From positions 1,736,001-1,800,000 of the forward strand of contig OY970283.1 in NCBI GenBank assembly GCA_963715995.1: a stretch of 64,000 bases of DNA, written 5' to 3'. The position numbers and the translations under genes were made by a program. Numbering within the stretch: the stretch's first letter is position 1; every line of letters starts with the position of its first letter. Below are positions 35,406 through 44,781 of the stretch, piece by piece. The notes beneath the pieces were generated by a model. The model had not been told where the DNA came from and did not search any database. It saw only the letters and a list, made by a program, of their open reading frames with translations. The stretch comes from DATBDN01 sp963715995 (GTDB lineage: Bacteria > Actinomycetota > Thermoleophilia > Solirubrobacterales > Thermoleophilaceae).

Positions 35406-35789
35406 ATGAGGCGCGGCGACCAGCGGCGGGCCGCCGTCGTCGCCCTCTACCAGCTGGAGGTCACCGGGCGCCCGCTCGCGGATGTCCTTCCGGCGGAGTC
35501 AAGCCCCTTCACAGCCGAGTTGATCAACGGGGTGATCGACAACCGCGAGGAGCTCGACGCCCTGATCGAGCGTCACGCACGCGGCTGGGCATTGGATCGC
35601 ATCGCTCCACTCGAGCAGAGCATCCTTCGCGTGGCGCTGTTCGAGATGCTGCACCGCACGGACATACCCGACGAGGTCGCGATCGACGAGGCGATCGAGG
35701 CTGCGAAGGAGCTCTGCGCAGCCGAGGCGCCGGGCTTCGTGAACGGCATCCTTGGCGCCGTCAAGCGAACGGAGGTCACGCCGCAGTGA
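35406..35789 (+). CDS. nusB: Transcription antitermination factor NusB
   Basis: 127 residues, all-helical, normal length for an actinobacterial NusB. RRGDQRRAAVVALYQLEVTG at the N-terminus, LIERHARGWALDRIAPLEQS and the conserved DEVAIDEAIEAAKELCAAEAPGFVNGIL. Binds boxA RNA with S10 in rRNA antitermination. Located between efp and xseB; the stop overlaps the xseB GTG. Confidence 0.94.
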   Translation: MRRGDQRRAAVVALYQLEVTGRPLADVLPAESSPFTAELINGVIDNREELDALIERHARGWALDRIAPLEQSILRVALFEMLHRTDIPDEVAIDEAIEAAKELCAAEAPGFVNGILGAVKRTEVTPQ

Positions 35790-35983
35790 ACACAGAGCTC
35801 GAGGAGCTCGTATCGGAGCTCGAGAACACCGCCGACCAGCTGCGCGCGGGCGACCTGTCGCCCGAGGACGCCGCTTTGGCCATCGATCGCTGTGCCGAGC
35901 TGGCCGGCCGCGTCGGGGCCGCGCTCGATGCCAAGGCGCGCGAGCCGGAGGAGACCCTTCCCGGCCAGGAGGAGCTGCTCTGA
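35786..35983 (+). CDS. xseB: Exodeoxyribonuclease VII small subunit
   Basis: 65 residues from GTG 35786 (GTGA overlap with nusB). The family pattern is clear: ELEELVSELENTADQLRAGD, LSPEDAALAIDRCAELAGRV, then an acidic tail. It needs the large subunit XseA, whose gene often precedes it but is not in this window. Confidence 0.85.
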   Translation: MNTELEELVSELENTADQLRAGDLSPEDAALAIDRCAELAGRVGAALDAKAREPEETLPGQEELL

Positions 35984-35988
35984 GCACG

Positions 35989-36870
35989 GTGGAGGAGGGC
36001 GTCTATCCCGTCGTCCTCCAGGGGCTGGTCGACGACTACCTGCAGACGCTCACGTTCTCCCGGGAGCCGGCCACCGCCGGGCTCGAAGAGGCGATGCGCT
36101 ACAGCCTGCTGGCGGGCGGCAAGCGCATCCGCCCGGTGCTGGCGCTGGCGACGGCGGAGGCACTCGGGCGCGATCCGGCCGGCGTCCTCCCGCTGGGCGC
36201 CGCGATCGAGCTGATCCACACCTACTCGCTGATCCACGACGACCTGCCGGCGATGGACGACGACGACACGCGCCGCGGCCAGCCCACCAACCACAAGGTC
36301 TACGGCGACGACGTGGCGATTCTCGCCGGCGACGCGCTGTTCGCCGAGGCAGTGACCCACGTGCTCGAGCGCCAGCAGGGGGATCCCGAGCGCGTCATGG
36401 CAGCCCTGCGCGCGATCACGAGCGCGGTGGCGGTGTCGGGCATGGTCGGCGGTCAGTACGTCGACATCAAGGCCGCCCCGAGCGACCTCGATGCCGCGGG
36501 ACTGCGCCATCTGCACGAGCTGAAGACGGGCCGGCTGATCGGAGCCTCGATCGGCGCCGTACTGGAATTGGAGGCCGTTCACGAGCCTGCCACAATTGCC
36601 TACACCCGGTTCGCAGCGGAGCTGGGCGTCCTGTTCCAGATCGTCGACGACATCCTCGACGTGACCGGAGACGAAGAGGCGCTCGGGAAGCCGCAGGGGT
36701 CCGACGAGCGACACGGCAAGAGGACTTATGTGAGCGTTTTCGGACTCGAGCGAGCGCGGGAACTGGCCCAGGAGAGCCATGCCAACGCGCGCGCCGCACT
36801 CGATGAGGCCGGCGGGCGAACCCGGACCCTCGAGCAGATCACCGATTACATCCTCACACGGAAGAGCTGA
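35989..36870 (+). CDS. ispA: Polyprenyl (farnesyl/geranylgeranyl) diphosphate synthase
   Basis: 293 residues from GTG 35989; CTG 35980, overlapping the xseB stop as CTGA, is an alternative. Prenyltransferase motifs: GGKRIRPVLALATAEALG, first Asp-rich motif LIHDDLPAMDDDDTRRG, GDALFAEAVTHVL, MVGGQYVDI, KTGRLI and second Asp-rich FQIVDDILDVTGD. Makes C15 or C20 diphosphate from IPP and DMAPP. The downstream dxs gene (TGATG overlap) feeds the same isoprenoid pathway. Confidence 0.92.
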   Translation: MEEGVYPVVLQGLVDDYLQTLTFSREPATAGLEEAMRYSLLAGGKRIRPVLALATAEALGRDPAGVLPLGAAIELIHTYSLIHDDLPAMDDDDTRRGQPTNHKVYGDDVAILAGDALFAEAVTHVLERQQGDPERVMAALRAITSAVAVSGMVGGQYVDIKAAPSDLDAAGLRHLHELKTGRLIGASIGAVLELEAVHEPATIAYTRFAAELGVLFQIVDDILDVTGDEEALGKPQGSDERHGKRTYVSVFGLERARELAQESHANARAALDEAGGRTRTLEQITDYILTRKS

Positions 36871-38807
36871 TGACCCCGACGCCGCTGATAGAGAAGATCG
36901 ACGGACCCGCCGACCTGCGCAGCCTGAGCGAGGAGCAGCTCCAGCAGGTCGCGCAGGAGGTCCGTGAGCTGATCATCGACACGATCGGCGAGATCGGCGG
37001 CCACTTCGGCGCCAACCTCGGCGCGTGCGAGATCGCGGTCGCCCTGCACAGCCTGCTCGAATCGCCGCGCGACAAGATCGTCTGGGACGTCGGCCACCAG
37101 GCCTATCCGCACAAGGTCCTCACGGGCCGCCGCGACCGCCTGGCGACGATCCGCAAGTACGAGGGCCTGGCCCCGTTCTGTTCGATCGAGGAGTCCGAGC
37201 ACGACATCGTCGGCGCGGGCCACGCATCGACCTCGATCTCTTACGCGGTCGGCCTCAAGGAGGCCATGCGCAAGGGCATCGGCGAGGACGGCAAGGTCGT
37301 GGCCGTGATCGGCGACGGCGCGCTCACGGGCGGTGTCGCGTTCGAGGCGCTGCACAACCTCGGCGGCCTCCAGCTTCCTGTCGTCGTTGTCCTCAACGAC
37401 AACGGCATGTCGATCGCGCCCAACGTCGGCGCGCTTTCGCGCTACTTCAACCGCGTCCGCCTGAACCCCAAGTTCTACCGCGCGCGTGAGGGCTTCGAGG
37501 AGCGTCTCACCAAGCTGCCGGCGGGCATCGGCGAGCGCTTCGAGCACCTCGGCCCGATCCTCAAGGAGGCCTTCAAGGCCTACTGGGCGCCGGGCCTGTT
37601 CTTCGAGGAGCTCGACCTGGCCTACGTCGGCGTGATCGACGGCCACGACGTGCACGCGCTGCGCGAGGCGATCGGCGAGGCGCTGGAGGCCAACCGCCCG
37701 GTCGTGGTCCACGTGAGCACCGTCAAGGGCAAGGGCTTCGCGCCGGCCGAGGACGGCGGCCTCGAGGGCATGGAGAAGTGGCACGCCGCCAAGCCGGCAT
37801 CGATCGTCGGCCGCCGCCCGGCGGAGGAGCCGGCCAAGACGAGCAACGGCAAGCCGGTCGTGCCGCAGTACACGACGGTCTTCGGCAACGCGCTGGTGGA
37901 GGAGTGCCGCCGCGACGAGCGCGTGGTCGGCATCACGGCCGCGATGAACTCCGGCACCGGGCTGAACATCCTCCAGCAGCAGATGCCCGACCGCTACTAC
38001 GACGTCGGCATCGCCGAGCAGCACGCGGTGCTGTTCGCGGCCGGGCTCGCGCTACAGGGGATGAAGCCCGTCGCCGCGATCTACTCCACCTTCCTCCAGC
38101 GCGGCTTCGACCAGATCGTCCACGACGTCTGCCTACAGAACCTGGACGTGACCTTCGCGATGGACCGCGCCGGCCTGGTGGGCGACGACGGCCCGACCCA
38201 CCACGGCGCGTTCGACATCTCCTACCTGCGCTGCCTGCCGAACATGGTGCTGGCCGCGCCGCGCGACGAGGCGATGCTCGTCCACATGCTCCACGCCTCG
38301 ATCGCCCACGACGGGCCCGTCGGCCTGCGCTACCCGCGCGGAGAGGGCGAGGGCATTCCGCTCCCCGCGGAGCCTGGGCCCGTCGAGATCGGGCGCGGCG
38401 AGGTGCTGCGCGAGGGCGAGCGGGTGGCGCTGATCGGCTACGGCTTCGGCGTGGCGCTGGCGCTCGGCGCCGCGGGCATGCTCGAGGACGACGGCTTCTC
38501 GCCGACGGTCGTCGACGCGCGCTTCGCGAAGCCGCTCGACCACGACCTGCTCGAGTCGCTCGCGCGCGGACACGACCTGCTCGTCACGGTCGAGGACAAC
38601 GTGCTGATGGGCGGCTTCGGCTCGGCGGTGCTGGAGTCGCTGGCGGACCGCGACCTGCTGTCCGAGACGCGCGTCATCCGCTTCGGCATCCCCGACCGCT
38701 ACGTGACCCACGGCAAGCCGAACCTGCTGCGCGAGGAGATCGGCCTCACGCCCGAGGCCATAGCCGAGCGTGTGGCGCAGGCGATTGGCGCGGAAACTCT
38801 CGCCTGA
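36870..38807 (+). CDS. dxs: 1-deoxy-D-xylulose-5-phosphate synthase
   Basis: 645 residues, normal length. A thiamine-diphosphate enzyme condensing pyruvate and glyceraldehyde-3-phosphate, the entry step of the MEP pathway. Visible: GGHFGANLGACEIAVALHSL, VWDVGHQAYPHKVLTGRRD, TPP-binding VIGDGALTGGVAFEALHNLG, NDNGMSIAPNVGALS, then YYDVGIAEQHAVLFAAGLAL and DRAGLVGDDGPTHHGAFDIS. The ATG shares a base with the ispA stop. A hairpin at 38811-38840 follows. Confidence 0.96.
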   Translation: MTPTPLIEKIDGPADLRSLSEEQLQQVAQEVRELIIDTIGEIGGHFGANLGACEIAVALHSLLESPRDKIVWDVGHQAYPHKVLTGRRDRLATIRKYEGLAPFCSIEESEHDIVGAGHASTSISYAVGLKEAMRKGIGEDGKVVAVIGDGALTGGVAFEALHNLGGLQLPVVVVLNDNGMSIAPNVGALSRYFNRVRLNPKFYRAREGFEERLTKLPAGIGERFEHLGPILKEAFKAYWAPGLFFEELDLAYVGVIDGHDVHALREAIGEALEANRPVVVHVSTVKGKGFAPAEDGGLEGMEKWHAAKPASIVGRRPAEEPAKTSNGKPVVPQYTTVFGNALVEECRRDERVVGITAAMNSGTGLNILQQQMPDRYYDVGIAEQHAVLFAAGLALQGMKPVAAIYSTFLQRGFDQIVHDVCLQNLDVTFAMDRAGLVGDDGPTHHGAFDISYLRCLPNMVLAAPRDEAMLVHMLHASIAHDGPVGLRYPRGEGEGIPLPAEPGPVEIGRGEVLREGERVALIGYGFGVALALGAAGMLEDDGFSPTVVDARFAKPLDHDLLESLARGHDLLVTVEDNVLMGGFGSAVLESLADRDLLSETRVIRFGIPDRYVTHGKPNLLREEIGLTPEAIAERVAQAIGAETLA

Positions 38808-38810
38808 AAA

Positions 38811-38840
38811 GGAAACGGCCGGCTTTCGCCGACCATTTCC
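38811..38840 (+). terminator. Hairpin after dxs
   Basis: GGAAACGGCCGGC (38811-38823) pairs with GCCGACCATTTCC (38828-38840) at 11 of 13 positions around the loop TTTC, in the 121-bp gap before tlyA. No U-tract, so termination or processing is uncertain. Confidence 0.55.
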
Positions 38841-38928
38841 GAGGGAGGAGTGATGCTGTGGGAACCGCCGTGCGATTCCTTGGTTCAGATTACGAACCAT
38901 TCCGAGGCTGTGTGTGACAGCGATCACG

Positions 38929-39711
38929 ATGCGTAAGCGTCTCGACGCCCATTTGGCGGAAATTGGGCTTTTCGAGTCCCGCTCGCGGGCAGCGGCGGCC
39001 GTGATGGCGGGCGACGTCCGGGTCGCGGGCCAGCCCGCGCGCAAGCCGGGCCAGATGGTCTCGGGCGACGAGCAGATCACGGTCGAGCGCGGGCCGGACT
39101 ACGTCTCCCGCGGCGGCATCAAGCTCGCGAACGCCCTGGATGCGCTGGAAATCGAGGTCGAAGGCCGCCAGGCGCTCGACGTCGGGGCCTCCACGGGCGG
39201 CTTCACCGACGTCCTGCTCCAGCGCGGCGCGGCCGCCGTGGTTGCACTGGATGTCGCGTACGGTGAACTTCACTGGCGCTTGCGGCAGGATCCGCGTGTG
39301 ACGGTGCTCGAGCGCACGAACGCCCGCAGCCTCGATCCGGCGCTGCTGCCCTACCGGCCCGGCGTGGTCGTGGCCGACGTCTCGTTCATCTCCCTGACGA
39401 AGGTCCTGCCGGCGGTGCTCCGCTGCGCGGCGGATCGGTTTGACTGCCTGGCGATGGTCAAGCCACAGTTCGAGGCGGGGCGCGAGCGCGTCGGCAAGGG
39501 TGGGGTCGTGCGCGACCTCGAGACGCGGGTCGCGACTCTGGTCGAGGTCGCCGAGGCGGCCCGCGCGGACGGCTGGTCGGTCATGGGCTTCGCCCCCTCG
39601 GGCCTGCCAGGCCCGTCCGGCAACCGCGAGACGTTCGTATGGCTCGCAGAACCTGGGCGTGCGGGCGCGCTGGACGACGTAGCAGCGGCGGCAGGCGCGG
39701 TGGACGCATGA
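38929..39711 (+). CDS. tlyA: TlyA family rRNA 2'-O-methyltransferase
   Basis: 260 residues from ATG 38929 (GTG 38914 would add five). An N-terminal S4 RNA-binding domain (MRKRLDAHLAEIGLFESRSR, GQMVSGDEQ) is followed by an FtsJ-type SAM domain: RGGIKLANALDAL, ALDVGASTGGFTDVLLQRGA, VVVADVSFISLTKVLP and MVKPQFEAGRERVGKGGVV. Mycobacterial TlyA methylates 16S and 23S rRNA and its loss gives capreomycin resistance. The tlyA-nadK-recN order is the actinobacterial one. Confidence 0.94.
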   Translation: MRKRLDAHLAEIGLFESRSRAAAAVMAGDVRVAGQPARKPGQMVSGDEQITVERGPDYVSRGGIKLANALDALEIEVEGRQALDVGASTGGFTDVLLQRGAAAVVALDVAYGELHWRLRQDPRVTVLERTNARSLDPALLPYRPGVVVADVSFISLTKVLPAVLRCAADRFDCLAMVKPQFEAGRERVGKGGVVRDLETRVATLVEVAEAARADGWSVMGFAPSGLPGPSGNRETFVWLAEPGRAGALDDVAAAAGAVDA

Positions 39712-40559
39712 GCGACGCGCGCCGCATCTCGCTCCACACCCACCAGCGCGTGGAGGAGACGACGACCGCCGTCCGGCGCCTGGTCGAGGCCGTAACCGAG
39801 GCCGGCGGCACGGTGCTGGCCACGGCCGAGGAGACCGACAAGCACGGGACCGACGGCTTCGTGCTCGTGGAGGACCCGGCCAGGGAGGGGGTGGACGTCG
39901 CGGTCGTGCTCGGCGGGGACGGCACGATGCTCTCCGCGCTGCGCGACTACACCGGCACCGGCGTGCCCGTGTTCGCCTTCAACTTCGGGGCGGTTGGCTT
40001 CCTGGCCACGATCGAGCCCGGCCAGCTCGAGGACGGCATCCGGCGGCTGATCGACGGCGACTTCGAGACGGTCGAGCTGCCCACGCTCGTCATCGAGCCG
40101 GCCGCGGGACGCCGCATCGCGGTCAACGACGTCACCTTCCTGCGCCGTTCGGGCTCCCGCGTGGCCGAGCTGGCATACGCGATCAGCGGCGAGGAGATCG
40201 GGCGGGCGCGCTGCGACGGGCTGGTGGTGTCTACGCCGGTCGGCTCGACGGGCTACAACCTGGCGAACGGCGGCCCCGTCGTGGCATGGGGGGTCGAGGG
40301 CTACGTCGTCTCCTACATCGCTCCGCACACGCTCACGGCACGGACGCTGGTCGCGGCGACCCCGGACGTGCTCGTGGTGAGCAACCTCTCGCCGGAGGAG
40401 CCGGTCGACGTGGAGACCGACGGCCGTCGCGTCTGCACGCTCGAGCCCGGTCAGGACCTGGAGGTTCGCTACGACGACTGCCCGGCGCTCCTGGCCAAGG
40501 TGTCGGGGACAGGCTTCTACGACCAGCTCGTAGAGAAGTTCGGCCCGCTGGCCGGCTAG
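39708..40559 (+). CDS. nadK: NAD kinase
   Basis: 283 residues from ATG 39708 (ATGA overlap with tlyA). Phosphorylates NAD to NADP. GGDGTML motif in AVVLGGDGTMLSALRDY; FNFGAVGFLATIEPGQLEDG; the usual NE/D motif appears as AVNDVTFLRRSGSR; GDGLVVSTPVGSTGYNLANGG-type loop (CDGLVVSTPVGSTGYNLANG) and SYIAPHTLTARTLV. Length and order are normal. Confidence 0.95.
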   Translation: MSDARRISLHTHQRVEETTTAVRRLVEAVTEAGGTVLATAEETDKHGTDGFVLVEDPAREGVDVAVVLGGDGTMLSALRDYTGTGVPVFAFNFGAVGFLATIEPGQLEDGIRRLIDGDFETVELPTLVIEPAAGRRIAVNDVTFLRRSGSRVAELAYAISGEEIGRARCDGLVVSTPVGSTGYNLANGGPVVAWGVEGYVVSYIAPHTLTARTLVAATPDVLVVSNLSPEEPVDVETDGRRVCTLEPGQDLEVRYDDCPALLAKVSGTGFYDQLVEKFGPLAG

Positions 40560-40585
40560 CCCGCCGTTCCGTCGGGAGCGACCGC

Positions 40586-40591
40586 TAGAAC
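40586..40591 (+). promoter_or_regulatory. Possible leaderless -10 element of recN
   Basis: TAGAAC ends 7 nt before GTG 40599; the last base departs from TAnnnT. It abuts the LexA box. Confidence 0.35.
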
Positions 40592-40605
40592 CGAACATGT
40601 GCTCG
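40592..40605 (+). promoter_or_regulatory. LexA (SOS) box overlapping the recN start codon
   Basis: CGAACATGTGCTCG differs from the imuB box by one base (GCTC for GTTC). The recN GTG (40599-40601) lies inside it. Confidence 0.8.
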
Positions 40606-42269
40606 TAGAGCTGCGCGTAGAGAACCTTCTCCTGATCGAGCGGGCCGAGCTGCGGCTGGGACCCGGGCTGAACGCCCTCACCGGCGAGACCGGGGCCGGC
40701 AAGACCGTGCTGGCCCACGCCCTCGACCTGCTTCTGGGCGGCAAGCCACGGGCGGGCATCGTGCGTCCCGGGGCCACCGAGGCCTACGTCGAGGGTGTCT
40801 TCGACCTCCCGCCAGGATTGCTCGACGACGGCGAGCTCGCCGAGCTCCGCGAGCGGCTTCCCGACGACGCGGACGAGCTCGTGCTCGGCCGCCGGGTCGG
40901 AGCGGACGGGCGCACGCGCGCGTTCGTGCAGGGTCGCTCGGCGTCGGCGGCGGACCTGCGTGAGCTCGGCTCGAGGCTGCTCTCGTTCTACGGCCAGCAC
41001 GAGCACCGCAAGCTCACGATCGCCGCGGCCCAGCTCGAGCTGCTCGACGGCTTCGCGGGCGAGCGCGCGGCCACGGTGCGCAGCGAGCTCGCCGGCTGCC
41101 ATGCGGCGGTCATCGCGGCAGCGGCCGAGATCGAGGAGCTGCGCGGTCGCGCCGGAGCCCGCGATCGCGACCTCGACCTGCTCGCATTCGAGATCGCCGA
41201 GATCGAGGCCCTCGGACCGGCCGAGGACGACTATGCCGAGCTGCTCGCCGACCGCCAGCGGCTGCGCCACGTCGACGCGCTGCGTGCCGCGTCGGGCGGC
41301 GCGGCCGAGGCGCTCGCGCCCGAGACTGGCGAGGGCGGCGCGGCCGCGCTCGTCGCGCAGGCCGAGGCGCTGGCAGATGGCGCGGGTGACGCCGATCCGG
41401 CGCTGAGCGCGCTTGCGGCGCGGCTGCGCAACCTCAGGATCGAGGTCGACGACGTCGCTGCGGACCTGCACCGCTACGAAGCCGGGCTCGATGCCGAGCC
41501 CGGGCGCCTCCAGGAGGTCGAGGAGCGCCTCGACGCCTACGAGCGGCTCATCCGCAAGCACGGCGGCAGCGTCGCCGCGGTGCAGGCGCACGCGGAGCGC
41601 TGCCGCGCCGACCACGAACGGCTGGCGGGAGCGGAGGTCGCGCTCGAGGAGGCCGAGGGGCGCTTCTCGGCGCTGTCCGAGCAGCGGTCGGGGCTCGCGG
41701 CCAAGCTCACCGCCATCCGCGCGAAGGCTGCTCCGGCGCTCGCGAAGCGGGTGGAGCAGGAGCTCGCGGAGCTGGCGCTGGACGGCGCCAGCTTCAGCGT
41801 CGAGCTCAGGCCCAGGGGCGACATCGCCGCCTCGGGCGCGGAGCGGGCCGAGTTCACGATCGCGCCGAACCCGGGCGTGCCGGCGGCACCGCTGCGCGAC
41901 AGCGCGTCGGGGGGCGAGCTCTCGCGCGTCATGCTCGCGCTCATGAGCGTCGCGGCGGTGGGCGGCCCCAGCACGCTGGTGTTCGACGAGGTCGACGCGG
42001 GCATCGGCGGCCACACGGCGCGAGCGGTCGGTGAAAAGCTGCGGGCGCTCGGCCAGGCGCGCCAGGTCGTCTGCATCACCCACCTGCCCCAGATCGCGGC
42101 GCTGGCAGATCGCCACTTCTGCATCGAGAAGGAGGCCGGCGGTGAGCTCGCGCGCACCACGGTCGCCGAGCTGGGCAGCGACGACGTCGTCGAGGAGCTG
42201 TGCCGCATGCTCGGCGCGGAGGCCGGCGACGCCGGTGCACGCGAGCATGCGATTTCGCTGCTCCGCTGA
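40599..42269 (+). CDS. recN: DNA repair protein RecN
   Basis: 556 residues, an SMC-like ATPase in double-strand break repair. Head domain Walker A GETGAGKTVLAHALDLLLGG (about residues 27-46), FYGQHEHRKL, two long coiled-coil stretches rich in Ala/Glu/Arg around a hinge-like middle, then signature DSASGGELSRVMLAL and Walker B TLVFDEVDAGIGGHTA. CITHLPQIAALADRHF completes the family pattern. Start GTG 40599 gives the family N-terminus LVELRVENLLLIERAEL. SOS control is indicated by the LexA box over the start. Confidence 0.95.
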   Translation: MLVELRVENLLLIERAELRLGPGLNALTGETGAGKTVLAHALDLLLGGKPRAGIVRPGATEAYVEGVFDLPPGLLDDGELAELRERLPDDADELVLGRRVGADGRTRAFVQGRSASAADLRELGSRLLSFYGQHEHRKLTIAAAQLELLDGFAGERAATVRSELAGCHAAVIAAAAEIEELRGRAGARDRDLDLLAFEIAEIEALGPAEDDYAELLADRQRLRHVDALRAASGGAAEALAPETGEGGAAALVAQAEALADGAGDADPALSALAARLRNLRIEVDDVAADLHRYEAGLDAEPGRLQEVEERLDAYERLIRKHGGSVAAVQAHAERCRADHERLAGAEVALEEAEGRFSALSEQRSGLAAKLTAIRAKAAPALAKRVEQELAELALDGASFSVELRPRGDIAASGAERAEFTIAPNPGVPAAPLRDSASGGELSRVMLALMSVAAVGGPSTLVFDEVDAGIGGHTARAVGEKLRALGQARQVVCITHLPQIAALADRHFCIEKEAGGELARTTVAELGSDDVVEELCRMLGAEAGDAGAREHAISLLR

Positions 42270-42354
42270 AGCCACCCGCTTTCGCAGATAGGGTTCGCAG
42301 ATCACCGGAATCAGGTAATCCGGTAACGGAGGACGGATTCGGCGGGGCTGCTTC

Positions 42355-43534
42355 GTGAGCGCACCTACACCCAGCAAGACCTACGAACTGGCATCGATGG
42401 CCCGCTTCGCCATCGAGGAGCTCGTGGCTGCCGTCGTCAAGACCGGCGCGTCCGACCTCCACCTCAAGCCGGCCTCGCCGCCGATCCTGAGGCTGAACGG
42501 CGAGCTGCACAAGATCGAGGGCTACGACAAGCTCGTGGCCGAGGACGTCCTCGGCCTGCTCTACCAGATGCTCCAGGACGCCGTCCGGCTCGAGAAGCTG
42601 CACCGCACCGGCGCCGTCGACTTCGCCTACGAGTCCGACCAGGGCGTGCGGCTGCGGGTGAACGCGTTCCAGGAGCGCGGCGAGTTCTTCGATCGCCTGC
42701 CGGCCGATCCCAGAGTTCATCAAGAGCTTCGGCGAGCTCAACCTGCCGCCCGTCCTCCGGGAGATCGCCGACGAGGAGCGCGGGCTGATCCTCGTCACCG
42801 GCACCACCGGCTCGGGCAAGTCCACCACGCTCGCGGCGATGATCGACTGGATCAACGACCACAAGCCCAAGCACATCGTCACGATCGAGGACCCGCTCGA
42901 GTTCGTCCATCGCGACAAGCGCTCGGTGCTGGCTCAGCGCGAGGTCGGCCGTGACACGCCGAGCTTCCACGAGGCGCTGCGCTACGTGCTCAGGCAGGAC
43001 CCCGACGTGATCCTGATCGGCGAGATGCGCGACGAGGAGACCGTGCGGGCGGCGCTCACCGCCGCGCAGACCGGCCACCTCGTGCTCTCGACGCTGCACA
43101 CGCTCGACGCGCCAGAGACGATCAACCGGATCGTCGACTTCTTCGAGCCACACACCCAGAACCAGGTCCGCGCAATGCTGGCGGGCACGCTGCGGGCGAT
43201 CATCTCGCAACGGCTCGTGGTGACCTCGGACGGCCAGGGCCGCGTGCCCGCGTGCGAGATCCTGCGCAACAGCGCGCGCGTACAGGGCATGCTGATGAGC
43301 CCCGACGACGTCATGAACCTGCACGACGCGATCGCCGAGGGTGGCTACTACTCGATGCAGACCTTCGACCAGGCGCTGTTGCACTTCGTGCAGACGGGGC
43401 AGGTCGCGATCGAGGACGCGCTGCCGCTCTCCACACGCCCGCACGACTTCCGGCTGCTGCTCGAGACCGGCGGCGAGCGCTCCGGCTCGCTCGCTCACGT
43501 CGAGTATTTCGACAACGACAAGAAGCAGCAGTAG
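42355..43534 (+). pseudogene. pilT: Type IV pilus retraction ATPase PilT, apparently frameshifted
   Basis: From GTG 42355 the first frame gives the PilT N-terminal domain (VKTGASDLHLKPASPPILRL, VDFAYESDQGVRLRVNAF, QERGEF) and loses homology at about 42688. The rest is one base on: SIACRPIPEFIKSFGELNLP, Walker A VTGTTGSGKSTTLAAMIDWI, Asp box IVTIEDPLEFVHRDKRS, Walker B DPDVILIGEMRDEETVRAAL and His box TGHLVLSTLHTLDAPETINR, ending at 43534. One surplus T in TTCTTC (42685-42690) explains the break. Unusually it sits between recN and steA, away from the main pilus locus. Confidence 0.85.
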
Positions 43535-43569
43535 CGCAGCCCCGCTCCACCTAGACTCGCGTGGGCCTC

Positions 43570-44778
43570 ATGACAGCCCCGCGTCTAACAGGATTCAGCC
43601 GCGCACGGACCGCGCGGAGGGTGCAGGATCTGCGCCCCGAAGCCGTCCGCGAGGTGGTCCATAGCGGCCCCGCGCGGCTGGGCGACCGAACCAAGCACCT
43701 CGTCAAGCGCCTGAAGCCGGGCGACATCGCGGTGGTGGCGCACGAGGACATCGACCGGGTGGCCGCCGACGACCTTGTCGCCCGCGGCGTCCGCTGCGTG
43801 ATCAATGCCTGCGCGTCCTCGTCAGGGCGCTATCCGAACCCCGGCCCGATGATCCTGGCGGATGCCGGGATCCATCTCGTCGACGTGGTCGACGCGGACC
43901 TCTTCGAGTTGCTCAGCGACGGCCAGGAGATCGAGGTCCGCGGCGGGGAGATTCGCCGCCGTGGCGAGCTCGTGGCCGCCGGCACGGTGCTCGATTGCGA
44001 GGCGGCCCACAGGGCGCACGAGCACGCCCGGCAGCGCATCGGAGAGGCGCTCGCCGCGTTCGCGGAGAACACGATCGCGCACGTGCGCGACGAGCGCGAG
44101 CTGCTCGCGGGCCAGATCGACCTGCCGGAGTTCTCGACCAACTTCCGCGACCGCACGGCGCTGGTGGTCGTGCGCGGCGTGGACCACCAGAAGGACCTGC
44201 GCATCCTCCGCCCGTACCTGCGCGACGTGAAGCCGGTGCTGGTGGCGGTGGACGGCGGGGCCGACGCCCTGATGGCCGACGGCTTCACGCCGCACATGAT
44301 CGTCGGCGACATGGACTCCGCCAGCGATGCCGCCCTTCGCTCGGGCGCCGAGCTGGTCGTGCACGCCTACCCGAACGGGCGCGCCCCCGGCCGCGACCGG
44401 CTGGACCGGCTCGGGCTCTCGTACAAGGTCGTTCCGGCGCCCGCCACGAGCGAGGACGTGGCAATGCTGATCGCCGCCGAGAAGGGCGCCGAGCTGATCG
44501 TGGCAGTCGGCAGCCACTTCAACCTGGTCGAGTTCCTCGACAAGGCGCGCTCCGGCATGTCGTCAACCTTCTTGACACGCCTGCGCGTGGGGGAGATCCT
44601 GGTCGACGCCAAGGGCGTGAGCCGCCTCTACCGGCCGTCGCCCGGGCGCGGGCCGATGGTCGTGGTCACGCTCGCGGCTCTGCTCGTGCTGGTGGTCGTG
44701 ATCGTCACATCGCCCACGCTCGGGCAGTTCCTCGACCTCGTCTGGCTCAAGCTCCAGATCCTGCTCGGCCTCAAGTAG
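43570..44778 (+). CDS. steA: SteA-like protein (thiamine pyrophosphokinase-like domain)
   Basis: About 402 residues from ATG 43570 (GTG 43561 possible). An N-terminal region (LVKRLKPGDIAVVAHEDIDR, GVRCVINACASSSGRYPNPG) precedes a domain resembling thiamine pyrophosphokinase (VLVAVDGGADALMADGFTPH, MIVGDMDSASDAAL). Two C-terminal hydrophobic stretches form the anchor. In Corynebacterium SteA acts with SteB at the division septum; the steB-like gene follows 3 nt later. It occupies the Rv1697 position of the mycobacterial gene order. Confidence 0.85.
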   Translation: MTAPRLTGFSRARTARRVQDLRPEAVREVVHSGPARLGDRTKHLVKRLKPGDIAVVAHEDIDRVAADDLVARGVRCVINACASSSGRYPNPGPMILADAGIHLVDVVDADLFELLSDGQEIEVRGGEIRRRGELVAAGTVLDCEAAHRAHEHARQRIGEALAAFAENTIAHVRDERELLAGQIDLPEFSTNFRDRTALVVVRGVDHQKDLRILRPYLRDVKPVLVAVDGGADALMADGFTPHMIVGDMDSASDAALRSGAELVVHAYPNGRAPGRDRLDRLGLSYKVVPAPATSEDVAMLIAAEKGAELIVAVGSHFNLVEFLDKARSGMSSTFLTRLRVGEILVDAKGVSRLYRPSPGRGPMVVVTLAALLVLVVVIVTSPTLGQFLDLVWLKLQILLGLK

Positions 44779-44781
44779 TCA

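Noticed and set aside
39351..42377. A 1008-codon minus-strand open frame
   Set aside because: Antisense to tlyA, nadK and recN, which have clear motifs; long antisense frames are expected at high GC.
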